This document shows positions 34,639 through 44,500 of a stretch of DNA of 64,000 bases, piece after piece. The stretch spans positions 186,001 to 250,000 of the forward strand of contig OY970227.1 of assembly GCA_963714055.1 (NCBI GenBank), read 5' to 3'. A model generated the notes under the pieces. That model ran no database searches. It had not been told where the DNA came from and saw only the letters and a program-made list of their open reading frames with translations. A program made the position numbers and the translations under genes. Positions within the stretch are counted from its first letter, which is position 1. Every line of letters begins with the position of its first letter. The stretch comes from JACDBE01 sp963714055. Its GTDB lineage: Bacteria; Actinomycetota; Acidimicrobiia; Spongiisociales; UBA5794.

Positions 34639-34666
34639 AGCATAGGGCACGATGTCCATCCCGCAA
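34639..34666 (-). promoter_or_regulatory. Putative his-operon promoter
   Basis: On the minus strand TTGCGG (34666-34661) and TATGCT (34644-34639) are separated by 16 bases, a good sigma-70-type pair for an actinobacterium. A start seven bases beyond the -10 box is about 34632, just before the leader ATG at 34628. The same TATGCT box precedes both antitoxin genes of the window. Confidence 0.55.
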
Positions 34667-34694
34667 GCCGCCTGGCCGAGGAGCCTTCATCGCG

Positions 34695-35459
34695 TCAGGG
34701 GATCACGTTGGCGTTGCGGAACGCCGCCAGCACCGCATCGTCTCCCTCGACGGCGACCGCAGACCGGTCGAGGGGCCGTCGCCACACGAACAGCAGGAGA
34801 GCGCCGGCAGGCCCGGAGACCACGGCGTCGGTCGGCGCGTCGATCCCCTCGCCCAGCTCCCAACCGGCGGCGACGGTCCAGCTCCGACCGGTGTCGGTGG
34901 CACGCAGCCCCACCTTGCCCTGGAGCGTGCCACGGTCGGCGGGGGAGCTGCGACGGGGAAAGACGGTGAGCACCTCGTCGACGCCGTCGGCACACACGTC
35001 CGGGTCGAGGTCGGCGAGCACGTCGCCCGGCGCCAGCACCGACCTCAGGTCCCACAGGTGCACCACGGTCTCGTGGAGCTGGCGACGATGCCAGTACCGG
35101 ACGATGCGGTCGTCGGGATGATGGGTCCAGCAGGCCCGCTCGGGATCGGTGCTCGTCAATACCTCGAGCAGCCGGGACCGGCCCCCGTCGTACCACACGC
35201 TCGGGGTTTCGCTGAGTTCGGGCCGGTTTTGGCGATTGGCGCGATGCCCGGTCTCGACGATGTCGGCGGCCCACCGATGCACCGCACCGAGATGAGCCAC
35301 GAGGTCGGTGACGGTCCAGCTCTTGAAGGTCGGTGGCCGGGCGTCCAGCGGCGTCAGCGCCAGGGTCCGAACGAACTCCGCGGTGGCGGCCCGCAACGCA
35401 GTGATGTGGTCGACGACGGCGGCGGACTCGGTGGAGAGCACGCCAATGAGCGTACCCAC
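34695..35459 (-). CDS. Maleylpyruvate isomerase/mycothiol-dependent family protein
   Basis: 254 residues of the DinB-like metal-binding four-helix group (actinobacterial maleylpyruvate isomerase family). The N-terminal bundle has TFKSWTVTDLVAHLGAVHRW with the first metal His, then HRRQLHETVVHLWDLRSVLA with the His pair; the C-terminal sterol-carrier-like part ends WRRPLDRSAVAVEGDDAVLA. Members use mycothiol or are uncharacterised. GTG 35459 is taken as start; GTG 35441 is possible. It is unlinked to the his operon except by strand and its gene starts upstream of the his promoter. Confidence 0.85.
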   Translation of the reverse strand: MGTLIGVLSTESAAVVDHITALRAATAEFVRTLALTPLDARPPTFKSWTVTDLVAHLGAVHRWAADIVETGHRANRQNRPELSETPSVWYDGGRSRLLEVLTSTDPERACWTHHPDDRIVRYWHRRQLHETVVHLWDLRSVLAPGDVLADLDPDVCADGVDEVLTVFPRRSSPADRGTLQGKVGLRATDTGRSWTVAAGWELGEGIDAPTDAVVSGPAGALLLFVWRRPLDRSAVAVEGDDAVLAAFRNANVIP

Positions 35460-35581
35460 CAGGGAGACGTCTCCTGATCGGCCCAGTCGCTGGACGCCAA
35501 ATCGCCTCCGACCGGTCGATTACCGCGGGGAGCCGGCTTGCGGGCGCAACAGCTGACCAGGCGCGCGGGCCGTCGGGTCCG

Positions 35582-35875
35582 TCAGGGAAGCTCCCTGATC
35601 ACAGTCGCCCGGAACGGCGCGGCCACCATCTCGAAAACGGGTGCGTAGGCGCCGGTGGCCGCAGCCTCCTGCATGTGCGCCGCCCGCGCCTCGGCCGACT
35701 CCCACTCGGCAATTTCGATCAGCGTGTCGGGGTTGTCGAGCACCTCGTAACGCGTGCTGCCGAGGAATCCCCGCAGGCTCGGTCCCTCTGTTGCGACCAG
35801 GCTCTCCAGCAGCGCCTTGAGCTCATCGCGCCGGCCCGGGGCGGCCTGCAACTCGACGACGACCTTTATGGTCAT
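35582..35875 (-). CDS. Antibiotic-biosynthesis-monooxygenase (ABM) domain protein, quinol monooxygenase-like
   Basis: 97 residues. MTIKVVVELQAAPGRRDELK, LLESLVATEGPSLRGFLGST, EIAEWESAEARAAHMQEAA and a final APVFEMVAAPF pattern give the dimeric ferredoxin-like ABM fold seen in YgiN-type quinol monooxygenases and small haem or polyketide monooxygenases. A GAGGAGAGGA ribosome site precedes the ATG at 35875. The reaction is not known; cofactor-free oxygen chemistry is typical of the family. Confidence 0.8.
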   Translation of the reverse strand: MTIKVVVELQAAPGRRDELKALLESLVATEGPSLRGFLGSTRYEVLDNPDTLIEIAEWESAEARAAHMQEAAATGAYAPVFEMVAAPFRATVIRELP

Positions 35876-36207
35876 GGGTCCTCTCCTCTCGTCGTCGGTG
35901 CGGCGCTCCCGATGGTGCTCGCCGCACACCCCGATAATCCATGTCGCCGGCGTGCTCAGGGCTGCCGTCGGAGGATTCCCAGCCGACAGGCTGAATTCTG
36001 ACATTGCCGGGGCGTCGGCGCCCACCGCTGCGGGAGAGTGGGACGCTCTGCCATCGACGGCTCCGGCGGCTCGGTACGACCTCGCCGGAGATAACGTCGC
36101 GGGCGGCGAAGCAGGTGAACAGATCGGTCAGGAATCGAGAAGCGTGGTCGACGAGCCTCGCTTAGGGTGATCGACATGGACATCACACTTCAATCGAGCT
36201 ACCTCCC
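35876..36207. other. Intergenic region, no gene seen
   Basis: The 332 bases between the ABM protein and the divergent UvrA2 gene contain only short frames in poor codon usage on both strands. Promoters for both genes should lie here, but no clear -35/-10 pair stands out. The UvrA2 start has a weak CACTTCAATCGAGCTACC leader without a strong ribosome site. Confidence 0.5.
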
Positions 36208-38598
36208 ATGAGCACGGCCACGAGGACGGACGCGAAGCCGGCGCGGCACGTCGCCGACAGCCACGATCTGATCCTCGTGCAGGGCGCCCGGGTGAACAAC
36301 CTCAAGGACGTCACGATCGAGCTGCCCAAGCGCCGGTTGACCGTCTTCACCGGCGTCTCCGGCTCGGGCAAGAGCTCGCTGGTCTTCGACACGATCGCCG
36401 CCGAGTCGCAGCGTCTGATCAACGAGACCTACAGCACCTTCGTGCAAGGTTTCATGCCGACGCTGGCCCGACCCGAGGTCGACCTGCTCGACGGGCTGAC
36501 GACGGCGATCATCGTTGACCAGGAGCGGATGGGCGCCAACGTCCGCTCCACGGTCGGCACCGCCACCGACGCCAACGCCATGCTGCGCATCCTGTTCAGC
36601 AGGCTCGGACAGCCGCACATCGGCCCGCCCAACGCTTACTCCTTCAATGTCCCCTCGGTGCGGGCCAGCGGCGCGATCACCATCGAGCGGGGCGAGGGCA
36701 AGACGAAGACCGAGAAGGCGACCTTCACCCGACTCGGCGGCATGTGCCCCCGGTGCGAGGGGATGGGCTCGGTCACCGACTTCGACCTGTCCGCGTTGTA
36801 CGACGACAGCTTGTCGCTCAACGAGGGGGCGCTCACCATCCCTGGCTACAGCATGGAAGGCTGGTATGGCCGCATTTTCCGCAGCTGCGGCTTCTTCGAC
36901 CCCGACAAGCCGATTCGCAAGTACACGAAGCGGGAGCTGCACGACCTCCTCTACAAGGAGCCGACCAAGATCAAGGTCGAGGGGATCAACCTGACTTACG
37001 CCGGGCTGATCCCGTCGATCCAGAGGTCGTTCCTGTCCAAGGACGTCGACTCCATGCAGCCGCACATCCGCGCCTTCGTGGAGCGGGCGGTGACGTTCCA
37101 GACCTGTCCCGAGTGCGACGGCACCCGGCTCAGCAAGGAGGCCCGGTCGTCGAAGATCGACGGGAAGAACATCGCCGACGTGTGCTCGATGCAGATCAGC
37201 GACCTGGCCGACTGGGTCCGCACCCTCGACGAGCCCTCGGTGGCCCCCCTGCTCGCCGGGCTGCAACACGTTCTCGACTCCTTCGCCGAGATCGGGCTGG
37301 GCTACCTGTCTCTCGACCGCCCGTCGGGCACCCTGTCCGGGGGAGAGGCGCAGCGCACCAAGATGATCCGCCACCTCGGCTCGTCGCTCACCGACGTCAC
37401 CTACGTCTTCGACGAGCCGACCATCGGGCTGCACCCGCACGACATCCAGCGGATGAACGACCTGTTGCTGCAGCTGCGCGACAAGGGCAACACGGTGCTG
37501 ATCGTCGAGCACAAGCCGGAGGCGATCGCCATCGCCGATCACGTCGTCGACCTCGGCCCCGGCGCCGGCTCGGAGGGCGGCACCGTCTGCTTCGAAGGCA
37601 CCGTGGAGGACTTGCGGGGGAGCGGCACCACCACCGGCCGCCATCTCGACGACCGGGCCGTCCTCAAGGAGTCACTGCGCTCGCCTTCCGGCGCGCTGGA
37701 GGTCCGCGGCGCGTCGACGAACAACCTCCAGGACGTCGACGTCGACATCCCGCTCGGGGTGCTCGTCGTCATCACCGGGGTGGCCGGCTCGGGCAAGAGC
37801 TCGCTGATCGACGGCTCGGTCGCCGACCGTGACGGCGTGGTGGTGATCGACCAGGGCGCCATCCGCGGCTCCCGCCGGAGTAACCCGGCGACGTACACCG
37901 GGCTGCTCGACCCGATCCGCAAGGCGTTCGCCAAGGCCAACGGCGTGAAGCCGGCTCTGTTCAGCGCCAACTCGGCGGGCGCCTGCCCCAACTGCAACGG
38001 CGCCGGCGTCATCTACACCGATCTGGCGATGATGGCCGGGGTCGCCACCGTCTGCGAGGAGTGCGAGGGCAAGCGGTTCCAGGCCGCGGTGCTCGAGTAC
38101 CGGCTCGGCGGCAGGAACATCGCCGAGGTGCTCGCCATGTCGGTGACCGAGGCCGAGAAGTTCTTCGGCGCCGGCGAGGCGCGCATACCGGCGGCGCATG
38201 CCATCCTCGACCGGCTCGCCGACGTCGGGCTCGGCTACCTCAGCCTCGGCCAGCCGCTGACGACGCTGTCCGCCGGCGAGCGGCAGCGGGTGAAGCTGGC
38301 CACCCAGATGGCCGACAAGGGCGGCGTCTACGTCCTCGACGAGCCGACCACCGGCCTGCACCTCGCCGACGTCGAGCGGCTCCTCGGTCTGATCGACCGG
38401 CTCGTCGACTCCGGCAAGTCCGTCATCGTCATCGAGCACCACCAAGCGGTGATGGCGCACGCCGATTGGATCATCGACCTCGGCCCCGGCGCCGGACATG
38501 ACGGCGGCCGGGTCGTGTTCGAGGGTGCACCAGCCGAGATCGTTGCCGATCGATCCACCCTCACCGGCGAGCACCTGGCCGAGTACGTCGGCAGGTGA
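36208..38598 (+). CDS. UvrA2/DrrC-like excinuclease-type ABC ATPase
   Basis: 796 residues, shorter than UvrA (about 950). Two ABC units: Walker A GVSGSGKSSLVFD with LSGGEAQRTKMI and VFDEPTIGLHPHD, then GVAGSGKSSLIDG with LSAGERQRVKLA and VLDEPTTGLHLAD. Zinc-type Cys pairs occur as CPRCEGMG, CPECDGTRL, CPNCNGAG and CEECEGKR. The UvrB-interaction domain of true UvrA appears reduced, which is the mark of the UvrA2/DrrC group linked to tolerance of DNA-binding drugs. Role in resistance is inferred from family; no drug-biosynthesis genes are adjacent. Two dyads follow its stop codon. Confidence 0.9.
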   Translation: MSTATRTDAKPARHVADSHDLILVQGARVNNLKDVTIELPKRRLTVFTGVSGSGKSSLVFDTIAAESQRLINETYSTFVQGFMPTLARPEVDLLDGLTTAIIVDQERMGANVRSTVGTATDANAMLRILFSRLGQPHIGPPNAYSFNVPSVRASGAITIERGEGKTKTEKATFTRLGGMCPRCEGMGSVTDFDLSALYDDSLSLNEGALTIPGYSMEGWYGRIFRSCGFFDPDKPIRKYTKRELHDLLYKEPTKIKVEGINLTYAGLIPSIQRSFLSKDVDSMQPHIRAFVERAVTFQTCPECDGTRLSKEARSSKIDGKNIADVCSMQISDLADWVRTLDEPSVAPLLAGLQHVLDSFAEIGLGYLSLDRPSGTLSGGEAQRTKMIRHLGSSLTDVTYVFDEPTIGLHPHDIQRMNDLLLQLRDKGNTVLIVEHKPEAIAIADHVVDLGPGAGSEGGTVCFEGTVEDLRGSGTTTGRHLDDRAVLKESLRSPSGALEVRGASTNNLQDVDVDIPLGVLVVITGVAGSGKSSLIDGSVADRDGVVVIDQGAIRGSRRSNPATYTGLLDPIRKAFAKANGVKPALFSANSAGACPNCNGAGVIYTDLAMMAGVATVCEECEGKRFQAAVLEYRLGGRNIAEVLAMSVTEAEKFFGAGEARIPAAHAILDRLADVGLGYLSLGQPLTTLSAGERQRVKLATQMADKGGVYVLDEPTTGLHLADVERLLGLIDRLVDSGKSVIVIEHHQAVMAHADWIIDLGPGAGHDGGRVVFEGAPAEIVADRSTLTGEHLAEYVGR

Positions 38599-38631
38599 CC
38601 GAAGACCTCAGTGGCTCAGGTCCCATAATCC

Positions 38632-38670
38632 ACGTTATGTAAAGTCAAGCGTCTGACTTTACATAGACGT
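38632..38670. repeat. Inverted repeat 1 after uvrA2
   Basis: TATGTAAAGTCA (38636-38647) and TGACTTTACATA (38654-38665) are perfect 12-base arms around AGCGTC. ACGT flanks both arms (38632-38635 and 38667-38670), with one extra base on the right. No T-tract follows. It is AT-richer than its surroundings. It may end transcription between the convergent genes or be a remnant of a small repeat family, since a related dyad lies 59 bases further on. Confidence 0.7.
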
Positions 38671-38723
38671 GACCGCGTCCAGGGCCTCGACACCGAGGCG
38701 AGGGAGTAGGCAGCGTGGACACG

Positions 38724-38760
38724 CCATGTCGAGTCAGGTATCTCGCCTGACTCGACATGG
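38724..38760. repeat. Inverted repeat 2, related to repeat 1
   Basis: CCATGTCGAGTCAGG (38724-38738) and CCTGACTCGACATGG (38746-38760) form a perfect 15-base inverted repeat with a 7-base centre. The arm CATGTCGAGTCA matches TATGTAAAGTCA of the first dyad at 9 of 12 positions. Lies just past the stop of the cupin gene, so it could be the terminator hairpin of that gene or of uvrA2. Confidence 0.7.
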
Positions 38761-38778
38761 ACGCGCAGCACACGGGTG

Positions 38779-39280
38779 TCAGAACGGGCAGGTTCCTGGG
38801 TCGGCGTCGTCGATGCGGGTCTCGGTGGAGCTCGCCACGTCGAGGAACGCGGCGTACAGCACCACGTTGACCGTGCCCTCGTTGCGTCCGAACCACACGC
38901 TTCCCGGCCCGGGCTCGACGAACGCCTCACCGGCCTCGTAGACGTGAGGCGTGCACTCGGGGTCGTCTGCCAGGTACATGGTCAGCGTGCCGGCGGCAAC
39001 AGCCACGATGGTCGGGCCTGGATGGCTGTGCCAACCCAGGTATCCAGCGGGCGCCAGCACGAGATTGGTGAACACCACCCCTTCTGCGGCCTTCACCTTG
39101 GTGACCGCCGGGGAGGCCACGGGGCCGTTGACCTTGACGGTGAGGCCGATCCGATCGGTGAAGACCGATTGGGCCAGGATCGTGTTGCTGACCACCCCTG
39201 AGCCGGGAGTGGCCGACGCTATCCCGATCGAGGTCAGCAATACGGCCGAGGCCAGGATTGCCAGTGAGAGAACGACGCAT
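38779..39280 (-). CDS. Secreted cupin-domain protein, probable frameshift in the signal peptide
   Basis: The cupin core is clear: GVVFTNLVLAPAGYLGWHSH with the metal HxH, then TIVAVAAGTLTMYL, HVYEAGEAFVEPGPGSVWFG and NEGTVNVVLYAAFLDV. A signal-like stretch LAILASAVLLTSIGIASATP precedes it but has no start in frame. ATG 39280, after AGGAAGG, reads MRRSL in another frame; deleting one base near 39265-39270 gives MRRSLLAILASAVLL, an ideal signal peptide. In the uncorrected frame the open frame reaches 39510 with an unlikely N-terminus. Ligand or activity unknown. Confidence 0.7.
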
Positions 39281-39537
39281 TCGTGATCCCTTCCTATGCC
39301 CCCGAGAAGGTCTCGGGGTTGCGGTGCCGGGACGGGCGCCCAGGGCGTCACTGGCACCTGCAGGATCTGTTCCTGAGCGACCTCCTCGTGATCGGGCTCC
39401 TGACCGACAACGTAAGAAGCGGCCGCCCGAGCACGGTCCGGAATGTGTCCAGACATGGTCCAACCGCCGGGATCCGAAGCGCCAGGGCCCCAACGCGCTG
39501 GCATCGTCAAGCGAGGGATCTCGCCGGCACCCGAGCC

Positions 39538-41544
39538 TCAGCCGGTCGGGCAGGCCTCGAGGTCGAGGTAGGTCCGGCACTCGTCACCCGTGAGCGGGCG
39601 CGTCGCCCGGTCCCCGGCCTGTGCCACCAACTGCTCGATGTCGGTGTAGAACCGGCGGACGACCGGCCCGTCGCCCTTGTACAGGAGGTACTCGCCGTCG
39701 GGAGAGAACGCGGCCAGCGGCACCGGTTCGTCGTTGGCGGGGACCTCAGCCACCAGTGTCCCGGTGGCGACGTCCCACAACCGCACCACGGCGTCGCGGC
39801 CTGCGGTCGCCAGCAGCCCGTCGGCGGTGAGGTCGATCGCCCCGACCGAACCGTCGTGCACCTGTTGATCGAACACCAAGGCCTCCTCGGCGGTCGCCCC
39901 GGCGACCAGGGCGCCGAGGTCGAGCACCCACGCCCTGCCGGACACGTTGCCGCCTGCCACAAACCGGCCGCGGGGATCGAACGTGACGGACAAGGGGAAC
40001 GCTCCCGGCTGGAAGGTGCCGACGACGGTCCCCCGTTCGATGTCGTGGATCTCCACCAGATCACCGACCAGCACCGCAAGGAAGGCCCCGCCCGGGAACA
40101 GACCGTCCGGGTTGAACGCGGCCGAGTGGACCGGCCTCGGGCCGAGATCGAGCCTGCGTTCCCCGGTCCTGATCTCGATCACCTGACTCGACCGGCTGGC
40201 GCCAGGTGCTGCGTCGGCATCGGCGGCGCAGGGTTGCTGTCCGTCGAGGACCAGCAGTGAGCCGTCGGGGCTGAACGCCCTCGGTTGAGTGCACTGCGGT
40301 AACTCGGTCAGCTCGTCACCGGACCGGAGGTCGCGCACGGTGACGCGACCGTCGGCGGCGCTGGCGGCTGCCAGGAATCGCCAGTCAGGGCTGGCGACGG
40401 CTGCGAAAGCGACAAGATCGGTGATCGGCGTCCCGAGCGCTGCGCCGGTCTCGGCGGCGAAGCGCTCGAACCCGCCGTCGACCGTGACGATGCCCACCTC
40501 GGCACCGTCGGCTGAGAACCGCACCAGTCCCGGAAGCCCGGTCTCGGTCGACATCGCACCCAGCTCGGGCGAACCGTCAGGGGTGACATCCCAAATCAAC
40601 GTCTCGCCGAGCCCAAGCCCGGCACTGGCCAAACGATCACCCGCCGGCGTGAAGTCGATACCCCACACGTTGCTGGCGTGGCCCGGAAGAACCGTGACCT
40701 CCTCCCCGGATGCCACGTCGACGATCGGGATCGACCCCTGGGACCCGGAGTACGCCAGGTACCGCCCGTCCGGGCTCCAGGCGAGCGCCACCACGTCCCG
40801 GTCGGCCAGCGCCAGGGTTTGCTCGCCGGTACCCAGGTCCCAGACCTGGAGACCGCGGGAGTTCTGCGACGCCATCGCCAGCCGCTCCCCTGCAGGATCG
40901 AGGGCCAGGTTCTCCGGCTGGAATCCTTCAGTGTCCAACACCTGCTGCTCGGCGCCATCAGCGGTCGAATAGAACACAACGCGCTCCGCTGCCGGTTCGC
41001 TCACCAGAAGGGTGTCTCCGTCGGGAAGGAAGGCGACCCGGGACATGAAGCCGTCGGCTGGCAGCGATCGCACCTCATCGCCGGAGCTGACATCCCACAC
41101 CGTGACCTGGTCGGCGGTACCGGTGGCGTAGCTGGTGGCAGCGACGAGGTTGCCGTCCGGGCTGAACACCGGTCCGGAGTAGCCGCGGGCCGAGCCCATC
41201 AACCGGGTCACCTCCTGTCCGGTCAGCGGGTCCCACAGGATGATGGCGGGCTCGTTGCCGCCGGCCCCCTCATTGATGTAGCTCACCGCCACCGCCCGTC
41301 CGTCAGGGCTGAACCGCACCCCCTGCTCCCCCACTCCCCCGTCGGGACCGTCCAAGGCCCAGCGCACCGAGCCGGTCTCGGTATCGCGGATCAAGGCGAC
41401 CCCCGGGTCGAGCGAGTCGGTCACCAGCACTTCCCCGTTCGGGCTGACGTCGACCACCATGGAGCCGTCGTCGAGGCGGAGATCGAGGCGCGAGCTCTGC
41501 ACCGCCTGTTGAAGAGCGCCTGCACTGCTGGCCAGGATCGGGCC
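39538..41544 (-). CDS. WD40-repeat C-terminal segment of the large regulator
   Basis: About 668 residues, starting with LASSAGALQQAVQSSRLDLRL, the usual join between an nSTAND NTPase and its propeller. At least a dozen WD40-type blades are visible through repeated FSPDGxxL units (for example FSPDGRAVAVSY, FSPDGNLVAATSY, WSPDGRYLAYSG, FSPDGEYLLYKG). The end LTGDECRTYLDLEACP is the typical terminal helix of such proteins. The frame joins that of 41546-44975 if one base is removed at about 41545, so I treat it as the sensing or scaffold domain of the same polypeptide. Two seven-blade propellers are a reasonable guess. Confidence 0.85.
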   Translation of the reverse strand, partial: GPILASSAGALQQAVQSSRLDLRLDDGSMVVDVSPNGEVLVTDSLDPGVALIRDTETGSVRWALDGPDGGVGEQGVRFSPDGRAVAVSYINEGAGGNEPAIILWDPLTGQEVTRLMGSARGYSGPVFSPDGNLVAATSYATGTADQVTVWDVSSGDEVRSLPADGFMSRVAFLPDGDTLLVSEPAAERVVFYSTADGAEQQVLDTEGFQPENLALDPAGERLAMASQNSRGLQVWDLGTGEQTLALADRDVVALAWSPDGRYLAYSGSQGSIPIVDVASGEEVTVLPGHASNVWGIDFTPAGDRLASAGLGLGETLIWDVTPDGSPELGAMSTETGLPGLVRFSADGAEVGIVTVDGGFERFAAETGAALGTPITDLVAFAAVASPDWRFLAAASAADGRVTVRDLRSGDELTELPQCTQPRAFSPDGSLLVLDGQQPCAADADAAPGASRSSQVIEIRTGERRLDLGPRPVHSAAFNPDGLFPGGAFLAVLVGDLVEIHDIERGTVVGTFQPGAFPLSVTFDPRGRFVAGGNVSGRAWVLDLGALVAGATAEEALVFDQQVHDGSVGAIDLTADGLLATAGRDAVVRLWDVATGTLVAEVPANDEPVPLAAFSPDGEYLLYKGDGPVVRRFYTDIEQLVAQAGDRATRPLTGDECRTYLDLEACPTG

Positions 41545-41545
41545 T

Positions 41546-44500
41546 CCCGACGGTCCGGGCCATCTCGACGGCCTCCAGGGCGAGCAGGATGGCCCGGTCG
41601 GGATCCTCGTCCAGGGCGAGCTCCGACTGGGCGGTGAGCTCCCTGGCGGCAGTCTCGGTGGCGGCACGCTCGGCCCGGCGCTGGTTGGTGACGGCGACAC
41701 CGGCCAGGACCGTTGCCACGACGGCGGCCAACCCGAACCCGGCCGTGATCGCCCGCCGGCGCCTCCGCTGCCCAACCTGGGCGTGATCGGCGACCTGCCT
41801 GCTGCGCTCGAGAAACGACCGCTCGTCGCTGCTCAGGGCGAGATCGGTGGACGAGGCGAGGCTCTCGAACTGCTCCAACCGGCCGCCGGCCAGTGCGTAA
41901 CTGGACTCCCGGCCCGAACCCTCCCATTCGGCAGCGGCTTCGCCGAGGCGCCGATGCATGAGCAGCTCGACGCGGCGATCCTCGATCTCCCCCCGTAGCC
42001 AACCCCATTCTGAGAGCAGGGCCTCGTGAGCGACCTCGACGGTGGGGGCTCGGGTGGCCGGGTGGCGGTCGAAGGTCAGCAGCCGGGCCTCGCCGAACCG
42101 GTCGAGAACCCGATCGACGGCGGCCGGGTCGAGGGAGAGGTCGCGGAGCACGCGTCGCGACACCCGCCGACGGGTAGCCAGACCGGACTCGTCGACGGTC
42201 ACCAGACGCAGGAATACCTGGCGAGCGGCCTCCTTGTCACCACTGTCGAGCTGCCGAAACAGTGCTTCGGCTCGGTTACCCAGGGCTCCCACCACTCCGC
42301 CGATGGCCTCGTAGTCGGTGAAGGAGAGCACATCGGCGGCACGTCGATCGAACAGCTCGGTGAGGGCGTACTGGAGCAGCGGCAGGCCGCCGGGCTCGTC
42401 GCCCACATCGGCCACGATCCGGTCGACCAACCCGGGGGCGTATGAAACGCCGACATTCTCGGCGGGGAGACGGATCGCCGAGGCCAGCTCGCCCCTGCTC
42501 GGTGCGGCCAGCGTGACCACGCCGGCACCGAGCCGATCCCCGAACTCGGGATAGCGGAGCGGTCGGTCGAGGAAGTCGGCTCGCAGTGTGATCAGCACGC
42601 TCACCGGCGAGTCCTCGTGGCTGGTCAGGCTGGCGAGGCCGTCGAGGAAACGGCGCCTGGTCTCCTCATCCGAAGTGAGGGTGAACACCTCCTCGAACTG
42701 GTCGATCACCAGCACCAGGCGGGCTCCGGGCGGGAGCATTTCCTCGACCACGGAGGCCAGCGCGCGTTCCCCGGAAGCCAGGTCTTCCACCAGGCTCGGC
42801 GGCCGGCGCACCGCCACCCTGAGTAGAGCGAAGGCAAGGCTGTCCCACGGAGATGTCCCGGGGTGGCAGTCGGTGATGAGCCAGTCGGCCGATCCCTGGA
42901 TGGCGCCCGCCCGCAACGCGGGAATGATCCCGGCCCGCACCAATGACGACTTGCCGATCCCCGAAGGGCCGACAACGGTGACCATTCGGCGGCTCTCCAC
43001 CGCGGACACCACCTCGGCCACCAGCGAGTCCCGGCCGTAGAAGTCGCCGGTGTCTGCCTCGCCGAAGGCTTGCAGCCCCTTGTACGGGTTGCGAGCCACG
43101 GTGAGGGGTGTCGCCGAGGGCCGGTGCGGCGCTCGGAGCGTCTCGGTCAGCGCAGAGAGGAAAGCGTCGATCGAGTCGAAGCGGCTCTCCGGCTCGTCGC
43201 CGACGGCCCTTGCAATCACCGCGTCGACCCGGGTCGGGATCCCCGCCCGTATGGCGCCAACCGGAGGAAGGGCGGTGTCCAGTGGCGGGCGGCTCCCCGT
43301 GAGTAGCTCGAAGGCGAGCAGGCCCAGCGCGTAGACGTCGGTGCGGGAAGACAACAGGTCACCCCGGATTTCCTCCGGCGCCAGGTATGCGGGCGATGTG
43401 CTCTCCGGCCCGTGCCCGTCCGACGCGCCGACCAGGCGCGGGGCGATCCCGAAGTCGGCGACGTAGGCGTTGCCGTCATCGTCCAGCAGTACGTTCGCCG
43501 GCTTCAGGTCACGATGGACGACGCCGTTGCGGTGGGCGTACGAGAGCGCCGAGCCCACGTCGATCAGGACCCGGGTCGCCGCTTCCGGGTCCCATGGGCC
43601 CCGGTCCAGCGCCTCCCGAAGCGACCCACCCCGAAGCCATCGGGTAACCAGATAGGCCCCGTCGGGATCACGCCAGAAGTCGTGCAGAGGCACGATGTGC
43701 GGGTGCTCCAGCATGGCCACCAGGTGGGCCTCGCTCTCGAACCTGCGCACGAACTCCGGGCTGTTGACGAACTCGGGACGGATCACCTTCACGGCGACCT
43801 CCCGGCCAACCGAGGGCTGGTACGCCCGGTAGACGACCCCGAAGTCGCCGGCGCCCGCCTGCTGGCGGAGCTCGTACCCGCGCACCGTGCGCCCGACGCC
43901 GATGCCGGAGAGCGTCTGGGGAAGCCGATCGACCCGCAACGGGGGGAATTCGCCGGGCAGTTCGTCGATCAGCAACTGGAAGACCCGCTGCGGTGGTCCC
44001 AGCCCACGGATGCGGTGCTCCCCCAGCGCCTTCACCCGCCAGCCGTCGGTGCCCGATTCGGAGAGCAGGGCGTGGGCGTGATCCGACAGGAGAACCTGCC
44101 CGGCGTGGCCGGCGGCGAGCAGTCGGGCGCAGCGGTTCAACGGCGGCCCGAGGTAGTCACCGGCGCGCACTTCCACCTCCCCGGCGTCGATCGCCATCGA
44201 CACCCCGGCTGGTGCAGTCCCCTCACCGTTCGCCGTGGCCACGCTCACCTGGAGGTGGGTGGCGGCCGACACCGCATCGGCAACGGTGGCGAAGGCGGCG
44301 CAGACACCGTGAGCGAGCCGCTTGAACACCTCGCCTCCGCCCAGGCGCACCGCCGACTCCAACCCAAACTGGTCGTGCCCGGCAGCCATGTCCGTCTCTG
44401 CAAGGGGCTCCCACCCGTCTGGGTTCTCCCGAGCGGTGAAGAGGAACGCCGTTGTCTGCACCAAGGGCTCGGTCTCGAGGTGGAGCGTTGCGTCCTGCTC

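Noticed and set aside
34465..34694. T-box riboswitch upstream of hisG
   Set aside because: No T-box sequence or long specifier stem is visible, whereas a His-rich leader peptide with competing hairpins fully explains the region.
35956..36186. Small minus-strand frame upstream of uvrA2
   Set aside because: Arg/Pro-rich translation, no ribosome site, no recognisable motif and position in a probable promoter region.
38632..38760. CRISPR or att-site interpretation of the two dyads
   Set aside because: Only two unequal copies, no regular spacers, no cas or integrase genes and no tRNA nearby.
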